DNA of 64,000 bases from Verrucomicrobiaceae bacterium (GTDB lineage: Bacteria; Verrucomicrobiota; Verrucomicrobiia; Verrucomicrobiales; Verrucomicrobiaceae), in contig JAIXYN010000055.1 in assembly GCA_027490195.1 (NCBI GenBank), positions 1-64,000 on the forward strand, read 5' to 3'. Within the stretch, counting starts at the first letter, position 1. Every line of letters starts with the position of its first letter. The translations under genes and the position numbers were made by a program. Below, piece by piece: positions 8,334 to 17,784 of this stretch. The notes under the pieces are model-generated. The model worked only from the letters and a program-made list of their open reading frames with translations, did not search any database and had not been told where the DNA came from.

Positions 8334-8657
8334 CTCATTGCGGCACAAAGCTTTTTCAGAATCAATCTCTGCGGAGCTCCAGCCTCCACGATGCACGACC
8401 ACGCACGCCGCTTTGTCTGGTTTTACTTCCGTGTATTCCGTGCCTTCCGTACGCCTCTCAATCTGGAATCTCCGCGTTCACCAAGTCTCCGCAGTGCAAA
8501 ATCATTGAATCCTTTTTGCCCTCTTTCCCCGCCTTACCCTTCGTATCCCTTGCGGCGAAAAACGAATTTGGCCATTCCCCTCTGGAACTCCGGGCAACCA
8601 CCGTCAACAACTGTCAACAATCGTAAACCACCGTCAACTTCCTCCGGCTCCCCTTTC
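8334..8657. other. noncoding leader with repeats before the PVC heme gene
   Basis: The frame of the downstream gene is open from 8391, but the product there is unlike any leader and a clear signal peptide begins at 8658. Contents: a TTCCGTGTATTCCGTGCCTT-type repetition near 8428-8447 and the decamer array at 8598-8642. Confidence 0.6.
8598..8642. repeat. four-unit decamer array, second locus
   Basis: Units CCACCGTCAA, CAACTGTCAA, CAATCGTAAA, CCACCGTCAA, then CTTCC. It has the same 10-bp period and terminal CTTCC as 7352-7396. It ends 15 bp before the ATG of the PVC heme gene, so it lies in its leader. Confidence 0.65.
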
Positions 8658-11600
8658 ATGAAAAACCTCAGTCACCTCGCCCTGGCCGCCCTCCTCTCCC
8701 TCCCCTGCCTCGCCGCTGACGAAACACCCGCCAAGAGCAAAACCAAAGCGCCCAAATCCGCACCGGCCCCCATCAAATCCCCCCTCGAACTCCACCGCTG
8801 GTCCGGCACCCTCAACGTCCCCGACCCCGTCGCTGTCACCGTCGATCCCCAGGGCCGCATCTACGTCTCCGCCACCACCCGCCGCAAAGTCGCCGACCTC
8901 GACATCCGCGAGCACCCCCTCTGGATCCCCGATGACGTCGCCCTCACCAGCGTCGAAGAAAAAGAAGCATTCCTCAAACGCGAGCTCGCCCCCGGCAAAA
9001 CCCGCCTCCCTCGCGGCGGCCTCGCCGACCACAACAAAGACGGCTCCATCGACTGGAAAGACCTCACCGTTCACAGCGAGCGCATCTACCAGCTCCGCGA
9101 CACCGACCACGACGGCACCGCCGACAAGCTCACCGTCTTCGCCGAAGGCTTCAACAGCGTCGTCACCGGCATCGCCGCCGGCATCCTCTATCACGACGGC
9201 TGGGTCTACGTCACCGTCGCCCCCGACCTCATCCGCCTCCGCGACACCAACGACGACGGCATCGCCGACGAACGCGAAATCGTCGCCCACGGCTTCGGCA
9301 TGCACATCGCCTACGCCGGACACGACATGCACGGCCCCCGCATCGGCCCCGATGGCCGCATCTACTGGAGCATCGGCGACAAAGGCGTCAACGTCACCAG
9401 CAAGGAAGGCAAACACTTCCACTACCCTCACGAAGGCTGCGTCCTCCGCTGCGAACCCGACGGCACCCACTTCGAAGTCTTCGCCCACGGCCTCCGCAAC
9501 ATCCAGGAAATCGCCTTCGACAACTACGGCAACATGTTCGGCGTGGACAACGACGCCGACCTCCCCGGCGAACGCGAACGCTTCGTTTACATCACCGAAC
9601 TCAGCGACTCCGGCTGGCGCTGCAGTCATCAGTATCAAAAAGAACACAGCCGCTGGATCCGCGACGGCATCTGGCAGCCCGCCCATACCCGCCAGCCCCT
9701 CTTCATCACCCCGCCCCTCGCCAACTACTCCAACGGCCCCGCCGGATTCATCCACGAACCCGGCACCGCCCTCGGCGCTTCATTGCGCAACCACTTCATC
9801 CTCGATCAATTCCCCTCCGGTCAGATGACCGCCTTCCAGATCGTCCCTAATGGCAGCACCTTCAAAATGCAGAACGAGCGCCCCATCCACAGCGGCCTCA
9901 TGGGCATCGGCCTCGCCCTCGCCCCCACCGGCGAACTCATCATCGCCGACTGGGACGGCGGCTACCCCCTCGATCAAAAAGGCGCCATCTGGTTCGCCGA
10001 CGACCCCACCGCCAAAAACAGCACCGAGCGCCAGGAAACAAACAAACTCCTCAACTCCGACAACCTCAACGCCACCCACCTCTCCCACCCCGACCAACGC
10101 GTCCGCCTCCACGCCCAATTCACCCTCGTCAAACAAGGTGATTACACAGCACTGCAAACTATAGCCACCGACAAAAAAGCCCCCCAACTCGCCCGCATCC
10201 ACGCCATCTGGGGCCTCGGCCAAGGCATGCGCGCCAAAAAAGTCGAAGCCACCGTTTTGACCCCGCTTCTTGCCGAATCCGACACAGAGATCACCACAAA
10301 TGTCCTCCGCATGCTCGGCGATATCAAGACCTCCGGAGCCCCCCTCGTCCCCCTCCTCACCCACCCCTCCCCCCGCGTCCGCTTCCACGCCGCCATCGCC
10401 CTCGGCAAACTCCAGGAACCCACCGCTGTCACAGCCTTGCTAAACCTTGCCACCAAGGAAAGCACCGATCCCTACATGCGCCACGCCATCGTCACCGGCC
10501 TCGCCGGCTGTGCCGATGAAGCCACCCTCGCCAAACACACCAACGACAAGCAGTCCCTCTGCTGCCTCCTTGCACTAGCCCGCCAAAACTCGCCAAGCGT
10601 TGCCGAATTCCTCACAAATCCGACCCTCGCCACCGAAGCCGAACGCGCCATCCACGACGACACCGGCATCCCCGCTGCGCTCCCCAAGCTCACCACCCGC
10701 CCCACCCCTCGCGGCCTCAACGCCTGCCTCCGCCTCGGCATCGCCGAGCCCATCATCAAAGCCGCACTGCAGCGCACCGCGCTGCAAGCAGAAGCATTGG
10801 ATGTCCTCCTCACCTTCACCAAACCCCCACGCCTCGACCGCATCGACGGCATGGCCCACAACACCGTTCCACGTGATGCCTCTGCTTTCGCCTCCCTGCT
10901 ACAACCCCACCTCGATGCCCTCCTCGCCATCCAAGACGGCTCACTCAAAGCCAAAGCCGTCGAACTCCTCACCCAGCTCCAGTTGCAAGTCCCTGCAAGC
11001 GTACTGCAGCAGATCATCTCAGATACAACCGCACGCAGCACCCTGCGCTCTGAAGCACTCAAACTCATGGCCTCGCAGCACGCTGCCACACCCGAGTTCG
11101 CCGCCACCCTCGATCTCTCCCTCGCCAAAACCACCCCCGCCGAACTCCGCCGCGAAGCCCTGCGCCAGCTCTTCACCCACCAGCCCGACCGCGCCATCAC
11201 CGAAGCCGCCGCAGTCCTCGACACCGGAGACACCCTTACGCAACAACTTGCGCTCTCCCTCCTCTCAACGTCCAAGGACGATACCCTCATCACCCAGTGG
11301 CTAGACCGCCTCATCGAGAACAAAGCCCCCGCCGCCATCCAACTCGACATCCTCGAAGCCGCCGCCACCCGCGAATCTTTGAAACCCAAACTCGCCTCCC
11401 TGCAACTGGGTGCAACTGAACTCCTCGAAGGAGGAGACGCCACCCGTGGCAAAGACATCGTCACCAACAACCTCGGCGCCAACTGCATCGCCTGCCACAC
11501 CGTCGAAGCCAAGGAAGGCAGCCAGGTCGGCCCCAACCTCAAAACCATCGGCAGCCAAAAAGACCGCAAATACATCCTCGAATCCCTCCTCAATCCCCTC

Positions 11601-11861
11601 GCCCAGATCGCCCCCGGCTACGGCCTCGTCTCCCTCACCACCAAAGACGGCAAATCCCTCTCGGCCATTTTGGGGAAAGAAGACGCAAAACAAGTCACCT
11701 TGCGCCTCCCTGATGGCAAAACCAAGACCATACCCCGTGATCAAATCGCCACCATCACCCCGCCCATGACCGTCATGCCCTCCATGCTCGGCATCCTCAC
11801 CAAGCCGCAGATCCGCGACGTGGTAGCGTATCTCGCTGCATTAAAGAGCAAGAAGAAGTAA
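8658..11861 (+). CDS. PVC-type dehydrogenase / HEAT / CxxCH cytochrome protein
   Basis: A 1067-aa exported protein of the kind annotated as 'PVC-type heme-binding CxxCH protein'. The start MKNLSHLALAALLSLPCLAA is a signal peptide. An N-terminal beta-propeller-like 'membrane-bound dehydrogenase' domain (about 45-470) carries repeated DxDxDG-like loops (HNKDGSIDWKD, TDHDGTADK, TNDDGIADE), suggesting calcium binding. A helical HEAT-like section (about 490-900) and a C-terminal mono-heme domain follow, with CIACH at about 943-947. It is likely a periplasmic sugar or alcohol oxidase passing electrons to the heme; the substrate is unknown. Codons end overwhelmingly in C, more than in neighbours. 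Confidence 0.85.
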   Translation: MKNLSHLALAALLSLPCLAADETPAKSKTKAPKSAPAPIKSPLELHRWSGTLNVPDPVAVTVDPQGRIYVSATTRRKVADLDIREHPLWIPDDVALTSVEEKEAFLKRELAPGKTRLPRGGLADHNKDGSIDWKDLTVHSERIYQLRDTDHDGTADKLTVFAEGFNSVVTGIAAGILYHDGWVYVTVAPDLIRLRDTNDDGIADEREIVAHGFGMHIAYAGHDMHGPRIGPDGRIYWSIGDKGVNVTSKEGKHFHYPHEGCVLRCEPDGTHFEVFAHGLRNIQEIAFDNYGNMFGVDNDADLPGERERFVYITELSDSGWRCSHQYQKEHSRWIRDGIWQPAHTRQPLFITPPLANYSNGPAGFIHEPGTALGASLRNHFILDQFPSGQMTAFQIVPNGSTFKMQNERPIHSGLMGIGLALAPTGELIIADWDGGYPLDQKGAIWFADDPTAKNSTERQETNKLLNSDNLNATHLSHPDQRVRLHAQFTLVKQGDYTALQTIATDKKAPQLARIHAIWGLGQGMRAKKVEATVLTPLLAESDTEITTNVLRMLGDIKTSGAPLVPLLTHPSPRVRFHAAIALGKLQEPTAVTALLNLATKESTDPYMRHAIVTGLAGCADEATLAKHTNDKQSLCCLLALARQNSPSVAEFLTNPTLATEAERAIHDDTGIPAALPKLTTRPTPRGLNACLRLGIAEPIIKAALQRTALQAEALDVLLTFTKPPRLDRIDGMAHNTVPRDASAFASLLQPHLDALLAIQDGSLKAKAVELLTQLQLQVPASVLQQIISDTTARSTLRSEALKLMASQHAATPEFAATLDLSLAKTTPAELRREALRQLFTHQPDRAITEAAAVLDTGDTLTQQLALSLLSTSKDDTLITQWLDRLIENKAPAAIQLDILEAAATRESLKPKLASLQLGATELLEGGDATRGKDIVTNNLGANCIACHTVEAKEGSQVGPNLKTIGSQKDRKYILESLLNPLAQIAPGYGLVSLTTKDGKSLSAILGKEDAKQVTLRLPDGKTKTIPRDQIATITPPMTVMPSMLGILTKPQIRDVVAYLAALKSKKK

Positions 11862-11862
11862 A

Positions 11863-12582
11863 TCACATCGGCCCCGGCGGCCGTTCTTCTTCCAGCATGG
11901 GCACAGGCGGTGCCGAAGGCGCACCAGAGCCTTTGCCGAGACGTCCGCTGTAGAGGTCGATGGCGCGCTTGGCGATAATATCGATCACCGCCGGCTGCAG
12001 CGTCCGCGCAGCCACATTGGAAACCGCCATCCCAGCCCACATGATGGGAGACTTGAAGCGCAGCACCTGCCAGTAGGGCAGCAGGCGCTTGTACCATTTG
12101 TTCGCCGCCTGCAATTTCTCATGATTCGCAATCTTGTGGGTCATTTCCCAAGTTTTAAGTGCCGTGCTAGCACTGACATCCACAAGGCGACCGATGGAGC
12201 GTGTTTGTAGAAAATCCGCGACATCCATGGCAGCAAGATGCACGGCACGGGAAAACTGGCTCAGCCCTGGTGCCAGGAGTGCGTCCTGTTTGCCAGGATG
12301 GTAAATGGCCGCAATTTCGCGCACCAGCTTCGGCACCTCGTCCACCAGAGGCGGCAGCCACTCGGGGTTGAGGTTTTTCTGCCAGCGCACGCGGTTTTTG
12401 CAGGCTTCGACCGCTGCATGGGCCTTTTCGTCCGCCAGGCCGCATTCGGGATACACATAACTTTCCAAAGCATGCCTCGCCGCGCGCAAATCTGCAGCGA
12501 AACGCAGCAGCTTCCAGATCACAATCGACGCGGCCCCGACGAGGACGCCAGCAAGAAAGGTCAGGATGTGGCCCCAAGGCAT
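11863..12582 (-). CDS. membrane-anchored hypothetical protein
   Basis: A 239-aa protein with one N-terminal membrane segment (HILTFLAGVLVGAASIVIW) and a long helical cytoplasmic domain containing LNPEWLPPLVDEVPKLVREI. The C-terminus is Pro-rich. The longer frame to 12696 would overlap the divergent SDR gene, so I start at MPWGHIL (12582). I do not recognise the family. Its helical style resembles accessory proteins of the GTPase pair at 42-45 kb, but that is only an impression. Confidence 0.7.
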   Translation of the reverse strand: MPWGHILTFLAGVLVGAASIVIWKLLRFAADLRAARHALESYVYPECGLADEKAHAAVEACKNRVRWQKNLNPEWLPPLVDEVPKLVREIAAIYHPGKQDALLAPGLSQFSRAVHLAAMDVADFLQTRSIGRLVDVSASTALKTWEMTHKIANHEKLQAANKWYKRLLPYWQVLRFKSPIMWAGMAVSNVAARTLQPAVIDIIAKRAIDLYSGRLGKGSGAPSAPPVPMLEEERPPGPM

Positions 12583-12685
12583 GCTCGTACGGGAGAGCAC
12601 CCCAGGCCGGGTGTCAAGATGACGAAAGTGGCGAGACAGCCTGCTTGCGGCGGCGGGATGACACGCCATAGATGCGCCCCACACC

Positions 12686-13462
12686 ATGTCCTCCATTTTC
12701 GAACTCTTCTCTCTTCAAGGCAAAACCGCTGTCGTGATCGGCGGCACCGGCGAACTCTGCGGCGCCATCGCAGAAGGCTATGCATCTGCGGGTGCGGAGG
12801 TCGTGCTCGTCGGACGCGACCAGTCCAAGGCCGACAAGCGCCTGGAGACCATTCAAGCCGCAGGCGGGCAGGCCTACTTCGTTTCCGCAGACGCCAGCCG
12901 CAAAGCCGACCTGCAAATTCTGCTCGATCAGGTGCTGGAGCGTTCGGGAGGCTGCCACATTCTCATCAATGGTGCGGGCGTGAATTCTGCAACGCCGTTC
13001 CTCGACATTCCAGAAGAGGAATACGACCGGATCATGAACATCAACACCAAGGGCGTGTTCCTGGCCTGCCAGGTGTTCGGCAAATACTTCGTGGATAACA
13101 AAATCCCGGCCTCCATCATCAATCTCGGCTCCATGTCCGGCCTGCTGCCGCTGAGCCGTGTGTTCACTTATTCCATGTCCAAGGGCGCGGTGCACAATCT
13201 CAGCAAGAACCTCGCCCGTGAATGGGCCCCCCTTGGCATCCGCGTGAATACCTTGGTGCCCGGCTTCTTCCCTGCCGAGCAGAACAAGAAAGTGCTCACG
13301 CCTGACCGCGTGGCGAAGATCATGGGCCACACGCCGATGAACCGCTTTGGCGAAGCCAAGGAACTCGTCGCTGCGGCCCTGCTGCTCGCGGGCGCAGGCA
13401 GCTCCTTCATCACCGGCCATGAGATGGTCGTGGATGGTGGGTATTCGTCGCAGACGATCTGA
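12686..13462 (+). CDS. short-chain dehydrogenase/reductase (SDR)
   Basis: A 258-aa classical SDR that oxidises or reduces a carbonyl/hydroxyl group with NAD(P). The cofactor motif is a variant of TGxxxGxG (GGTGELCGA, about 19-27). NGAG replaces NNAG, and the catalytic Ser-Tyr-Lys is seen as NLGSMSG...YSMSKGAV. The C-terminus [14 protein letters not shown] is typical. The pattern is close to gluconate- or mannonate-type sugar dehydrogenases, and a FadR-family regulator lies 263 bp downstream, so a sugar-acid substrate is plausible but inferred. Confidence 0.88.
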   Translation: MSSIFELFSLQGKTAVVIGGTGELCGAIAEGYASAGAEVVLVGRDQSKADKRLETIQAAGGQAYFVSADASRKADLQILLDQVLERSGGCHILINGAGVNSATPFLDIPEEEYDRIMNINTKGVFLACQVFGKYFVDNKIPASIINLGSMSGLLPLSRVFTYSMSKGAVHNLSKNLAREWAPLGIRVNTLVPGFFPAEQNKKVLTPDRVAKIMGHTPMNRFGEAKELVAAALLLAGAGSSFITGHEMVVDGGYSSQTI

Positions 13463-13501
13463 GGGGTGATTTGCGGAGTTCAGGACTGCTGCGGCGCTTA
13501 A

Positions 13502-13621
13502 AATGACGAAATCAGAATGAGGAATGTCGAATGAAACCCGAAGTCAGAAGCCCGAAGTGGCGCTGATTTAACATTCGAGCTTTGGCATTCATTTGTCATT
13601 CCTCATTCTGGTTTCGTCATT
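13502..13621. repeat. REP-like long imperfect palindrome
   Basis: The left arm 13502-13526 (AATGACGAAATCAGAATGAG...) and right arm 13597-13621 are reverse complements with a single mismatch in 25. The pairing continues inward, less perfectly, to about 13547 and 13576. It fills the gap between the SDR gene and the fadR-like gene. The core AATGACGAA also recurs at the 5' end of gspK. Confidence 0.8.
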
Positions 13622-13699
13622 CTGGCCACACACCACTTTCTGAGGCAGTTTTCACTTTCAGCGTTACCTCTCGATAAAAGTCCCAAAACTCATCCGTAT

Positions 13700-13732
13700 A
13701 AGCCAGTGGTAAGACCTCTAACCACATGGCTT
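13700..13732. promoter_or_regulatory. candidate operator / hairpin over the fadR-like start codon
   Basis: AAGCCAGTGGT (13700-13710) and ACCACATGGCTT (13721-13732) form an inverted repeat with one bulged base and a 10-bp centre. The ATG of the regulator (13726) lies in the right arm. GntR-family regulators commonly bind TGGT...ACCA-type palindromes near their own promoter, so autoregulation is the simplest reading. As RNA it would hide the start codon. Confidence 0.5.
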
Positions 13733-14430
13733 TTTCATCCATCAAACCGCAGCGCAGCCTTGTTGAAGAGGTGTGCGCGCGCATTGCATCTGAGATTCGG
13801 GACGAAGGCGGCGGGGGGAATGGGTGGCTGCCGCCGGAGAGGGATTTGGCGCTGAAGCTTGGCGTGAGTCGGCCCGTCATTCGAGAGGCGACGAAACGGC
13901 TGGAGTTGCAAGGGCTGCTGGAGGTGAAGCATGGCGTCGGCACGAAGGTGGTGGACAAGCTGCACAAGCCTTTGAACGGCTCGCTGGCACTGCTGGTTCC
14001 CGATGACAAGGAACGGCTGCGACAGCTCATCCAGGTGCGTTTCATGCTGGAGCCGGAGAATGCACGGCTCGCTGCCGAGAATGCCACAGCGGCGCAGATT
14101 CGCAGACTGCGTGCGGCATTGAAGGAGCTGGAGGAAACGACGGAGTTTGAGACCGCGGTAGAGGCTGATATGGCGTTCCATCGGGAACTGGCCGCGGCAT
14201 CAGGGAATCAGATAGCCAACCTGCTGCTGCATTCGCTCTCCGAATTGATTCAAACGAGCCTCAAGCATGGTTACAGCCGGACCTCGACAGACAATGCGGC
14301 GCGGCAACATGCTGCGGTGCTGAATGCCATTGAGAGACGTGACCCCGCCGCCGCTGCGAAGGCGATGCGCGAACATTTGATCACCGCCGAGGCCGATCTG
14401 GCCCTGCCTAAAGACAAGAAAGCAGCATGA
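13726..14430 (+). CDS. FadR-subfamily GntR transcriptional regulator
   Basis: A 234-aa regulator. The N-terminal winged helix (about 10-75) has the GntR signature LPPERDLALKLGVSRPVIREA and the wing GLLEVKHGVGTKV. The FCD effector domain (about 95-225) has metal-ligand-like residues in DMAFHREL, RQHAAVL and REHLITAEAD. Such proteins repress catabolic operons until a carboxylic or sugar-acid ligand binds. It overlaps the next gene (ATGA at 14427), so it very likely controls the PSCyt/DUF1553-DUF1501 pair. Confidence 0.92.
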   Translation: MAFSSIKPQRSLVEEVCARIASEIRDEGGGGNGWLPPERDLALKLGVSRPVIREATKRLELQGLLEVKHGVGTKVVDKLHKPLNGSLALLVPDDKERLRQLIQVRFMLEPENARLAAENATAAQIRRLRAALKELEETTEFETAVEADMAFHRELAAASGNQIANLLLHSLSELIQTSLKHGYSRTSTDNAARQHAAVLNAIERRDPAAAAKAMREHLITAEADLALPKDKKAA

Positions 14431-17400
14431 AATCATTACCCTATTTTTCTTTTTTCATCGCGAGCACCAGCGTCCTCGCCGTCGAGCCTGATGCAGCGAA
14501 GCTGTTTCATGAGCAGGTGGCACCGATCTTGGTGAAGAACTGCGTGGAATGCCACAACGATGTGACGACCAAGGGCGGCCTGAACATGAGTACGCTGGCG
14601 GATGTGCTCAAAGGTGGTGACGACGGAGCGGCTTTGGTTCCGGGCAAAGCTGCGGAGTCAGCGCTCTACACGATGATCGTGCCGGAGAGTGCAGGCGAGA
14701 AGGCGGAGATGCCAAAGAAGAAGCCAGCACTTTCCAGCGCCGAAACCGATCTCATCAAACGCTGGATCGACATGGGCGCGGCGTGGCCGCAAGAGATCGT
14801 GCTCAAGGAGAAGCCCAAGGGCGACATCACGCACTGGTCGCTGCTGCCGCTGAAGTCATCGAAGCTTGCGTCCATCGACGAGTTCATTGCTGACAAGCTG
14901 AAGGAGAAAAACCTCACGATGAATGCGCCGGCAGATGCCCGCACTTTTATCCGCCGTGCCAGCTTTGATCTGACCGGGCTGCCGCCGACTCCGGAAGAAG
15001 CGGCGGCTTTTGAAAAGGAGTTTGGCCGAGATCAAACAGCGGCTGTTAAGAATCTGATCGACCGCCTGCTGAGTTCACCGCGCTATGGTGAGCGCTGGGC
15101 GCGGCATTGGCTGGATGTGGTGCGCTTTGCTGAAAGCCATGGCTTTGAAATGAACCGTGTGCGTCCCAATGCGTGGCCTTACCGAGATTTTGTCATTCGC
15201 GCGTTCAATGAGGACAAGCCGTATGATCAGTTTGTGCGTGAGCAGATCGCGGGCGATCAGCTTGGAAGGGATGAAGGCACGGGATTTCTCGTGGCGGGTT
15301 CCTGGGATCAGGTGAAGGGCCAGGACCCGGCGCTGCGGGCGAATCAACGGGCGGATGAGATGCACGACCTCGTGAGCACGACGGGCAGCACTTTTCTCGG
15401 ACTCACGATTGGCTGCGCACGCTGCCATGATCACAAGTTTGATCCCATTTTGCAGACCGATTATTATCGCGTGCGGGCCATCTTCGAAGGTGTGCAGCAT
15501 GCGGAGCGTGAGATGCGCCCGGCGGATGCTGACCAACGACTGAAGCAGGCCGATGGTGTGCGGGCAGAGATCGCGAAGGCGGATGCAGCACTCGCGCGCT
15601 TCCAACCACGAGTCCAACTGACGCGGCGTGTGCTGGTGGATGATGATCTGCCGCCGCCAACGAAGCCCGATGCGGTCGGCTGCGTGCAGATCGAGCAGCC
15701 CACGAGTGGCAAACCCATCGAATACTCACCGGGCACCGAGCTGGGCCAAGCGGCAGATCCAGGTGATCCGACACGCCTGCCCAATCTCGGAGAAAGCTAT
15801 CGCTACTGGAATGCGGTGAAGGATGCCGAGGCGAAGGATTTCTTCTCATGGAATCCACATGTCTCGGGCAAACAACGCATCTGGCTTTCGTGGGCTGCGT
15901 GGACTACGCATGCGAAGGATGCGCGCTACATCCTCGATCTGGATGGCGATGCGAACACCAAGGGCGACCAGCAGGAGATCGCCAGCGTGAATCAGAGCAA
16001 GTTTGCCGACGGCAGTGGTGCGATTCCCGGACAGAAGCGCTGGAGTGGGTTCAAGTATGCCGGAACGTATGCAGTAACGCCGGATTCCATCCTTATTCTG
16101 CGCAGCGGTAAACTCGGCGGACCGACCGTGGCGGATGCCGTGCTGTTTGAAGCCTCGAATGGAAGCCTGCCTTCATCACAGCCGCATCTGCGCGCGCCAG
16201 TGACGCATCTGGCGAACCGAGAGAGCTTTGACGTGGTGAAGGCGAAGTTTGTGCGCTTCACCATTCATGCGACGACAGGCGGGCAGCCATGCATTGATGA
16301 GCTGGAGGTGTTTTCGAGCGGGAAGCAGCCGCGCAATGTGGCGCTGGCGAAAAACGGAGCCAAGGTGACGGCTTCGGATGTGTTCAGTGATGGCACGAAT
16401 CCGAGCCACCAGATCGCGCATGCGAACGACGGGCTGTATGGCAATGCGAAGAGCTGGATTTCGAAGAATGCAGGCAAGGGCTGGCTGCAGATCGAACTAC
16501 CGCGTGAAGAAAGCATCAGCAGCGTGGTGTGGAGCCGGGATCGCGGAGAGAAGAAGGGCAAGAGCTATGAAGATCGTCTGGCCACGGATTATGTGATTGA
16601 GATTTCGCTGGATGGGAAAGCGTGGCAGGCAGTGGCGTCGTCCGCCGACAGGCTGAGCGTGGAGTATCGGGATCGCATCCGCGACATTCCGACCCTGAGT
16701 GGAGTTTCGGCTGACAATGCCGCCGAGGTCAAGAAACACAGCGAGCAGCGTGCGGTGCTGCAGCGCAAGCTGAAGGAAATGACGAATTTCCCCATGGCCT
16801 ACCTGGGCAAATTTGACCAGCCGGGGCCCACTTTCCGCCTGCAACGCGGTGACCCGATGACACCGCAGGAGGAAATCGCACCGGGAGCGCTGACTCAGAT
16901 CGGCGCGAAACTGGATCTGCCCAAAGACACGCCGGAAACTGAGCGGCGCATGGCTTTGGCAAAGTGGCTGACCGATCCACAGAATCCGCTCACGGCACGG
17001 GTGATGGTGAACCGCCTCTGGCATTATCATTTTGGTACGGGCATCGTCGATACGCCGAGCGATCTCGGCTACAACGGCGGCAAGCCGTCACATCCCGAAC
17101 TGCTGGACTGGCTGGCAGCGCAGTTTATGCAGCGCAAATGGAGCATGAAGGAGATGCACCGGCTGATCATGAACTCAGCAGCTTACCGACAGTCGAGCAC
17201 TGCGAATGACGCCGGGATGCTGGCGGATTCGGGCGCGCGGCTTCTGTGGCGCTTCCCAACGCGGAGACTCGAAGCGGAGCCGCTGCGCGACACGATCCTG
17301 GCCGTGAGCGGCGTGCTGGATCTGACAATGGGAGGACCGGGATTCGATCTGTTTGTGCCGAATGACAACTACGTGAAGGTGTATCAGTCGAAGCAGGAAT

Positions 17401-17777
17401 TTGGTCCCGACACGTTCCGGCGCATGGTGTACCAGAGCAAGCCGCGCGTGCAGCTTGATGACACGTTCGGTGCGTTCGATGTGCCGGATGCGGGACAGAT
17501 TGCCCCGCGCCGCACATCGAGCACGACACCGTTGCAGGCGCTGAATTTCTTGAACAGCACGTTTGCGATGCAGCAGAGCGAGCAGCTGGCGGCACGGCTT
17601 GAAAAGGACATGGGCAAGACGGCGGCTGCCCAAGTGAAGCGCGCCTTTCAACTGGCCTACCAGCGCGATCCGAATGCGGACGAACTGGCTGCATCCACGA
17701 AGCTCATTGCACAGCACGGGCTAGCGATGTTCTGCCGCGCGCTGTTCAACACAAGCGAGTTCATGACCCTGTACTGA
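14427..17777 (+). CDS. PSCyt1 / DUF1549 / DUF1553 protein with inserted lectin-like domain
   Basis: A 1116-aa exported protein. After a signal peptide comes a planctomycete-type cytochrome c domain (CVECH, about 39-43), then DUF1549 (about 150-360, with TIGCARCHDHKFDPI, a second CxxCH) and DUF1553 (about 820-1110). Between the last two lies an extra ~400 residues whose second half (near 620-760, KNGAKVTASDVFSDGTN..., KGWLQIELP) looks like an F5/8-type C galactose-binding module, suggesting polysaccharide contact. The family has no assigned reaction. It lies between the regulator (overlapping) and the DUF1501 gene (7-bp gap). Confidence 0.88.
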   Translation: MKSLPYFSFFIASTSVLAVEPDAAKLFHEQVAPILVKNCVECHNDVTTKGGLNMSTLADVLKGGDDGAALVPGKAAESALYTMIVPESAGEKAEMPKKKPALSSAETDLIKRWIDMGAAWPQEIVLKEKPKGDITHWSLLPLKSSKLASIDEFIADKLKEKNLTMNAPADARTFIRRASFDLTGLPPTPEEAAAFEKEFGRDQTAAVKNLIDRLLSSPRYGERWARHWLDVVRFAESHGFEMNRVRPNAWPYRDFVIRAFNEDKPYDQFVREQIAGDQLGRDEGTGFLVAGSWDQVKGQDPALRANQRADEMHDLVSTTGSTFLGLTIGCARCHDHKFDPILQTDYYRVRAIFEGVQHAEREMRPADADQRLKQADGVRAEIAKADAALARFQPRVQLTRRVLVDDDLPPPTKPDAVGCVQIEQPTSGKPIEYSPGTELGQAADPGDPTRLPNLGESYRYWNAVKDAEAKDFFSWNPHVSGKQRIWLSWAAWTTHAKDARYILDLDGDANTKGDQQEIASVNQSKFADGSGAIPGQKRWSGFKYAGTYAVTPDSILILRSGKLGGPTVADAVLFEASNGSLPSSQPHLRAPVTHLANRESFDVVKAKFVRFTIHATTGGQPCIDELEVFSSGKQPRNVALAKNGAKVTASDVFSDGTNPSHQIAHANDGLYGNAKSWISKNAGKGWLQIELPREESISSVVWSRDRGEKKGKSYEDRLATDYVIEISLDGKAWQAVASSADRLSVEYRDRIRDIPTLSGVSADNAAEVKKHSEQRAVLQRKLKEMTNFPMAYLGKFDQPGPTFRLQRGDPMTPQEEIAPGALTQIGAKLDLPKDTPETERRMALAKWLTDPQNPLTARVMVNRLWHYHFGTGIVDTPSDLGYNGGKPSHPELLDWLAAQFMQRKWSMKEMHRLIMNSAAYRQSSTANDAGMLADSGARLLWRFPTRRLEAEPLRDTILAVSGVLDLTMGGPGFDLFVPNDNYVKVYQSKQEFGPDTFRRMVYQSKPRVQLDDTFGAFDVPDAGQIAPRRTSSTTPLQALNFLNSTFAMQQSEQLAARLEKDMGKTAAAQVKRAFQLAYQRDPNADELAASTKLIAQHGLAMFCRALFNTSEFMTLY

Positions 17778-17784
17778 TCCTGAT

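Noticed and set aside
8634-9755. A 373-codon minus-strand frame, Ala/Gly/Val/Glu/Asp-rich
   Set aside because: It is antisense to the PVC heme gene and reflects its C-rich third codon positions; no motif.
10472-11593. A 373-codon minus-strand frame, Arg/Ser-rich
   Set aside because: Antisense to the same gene, with biased composition and no family features.
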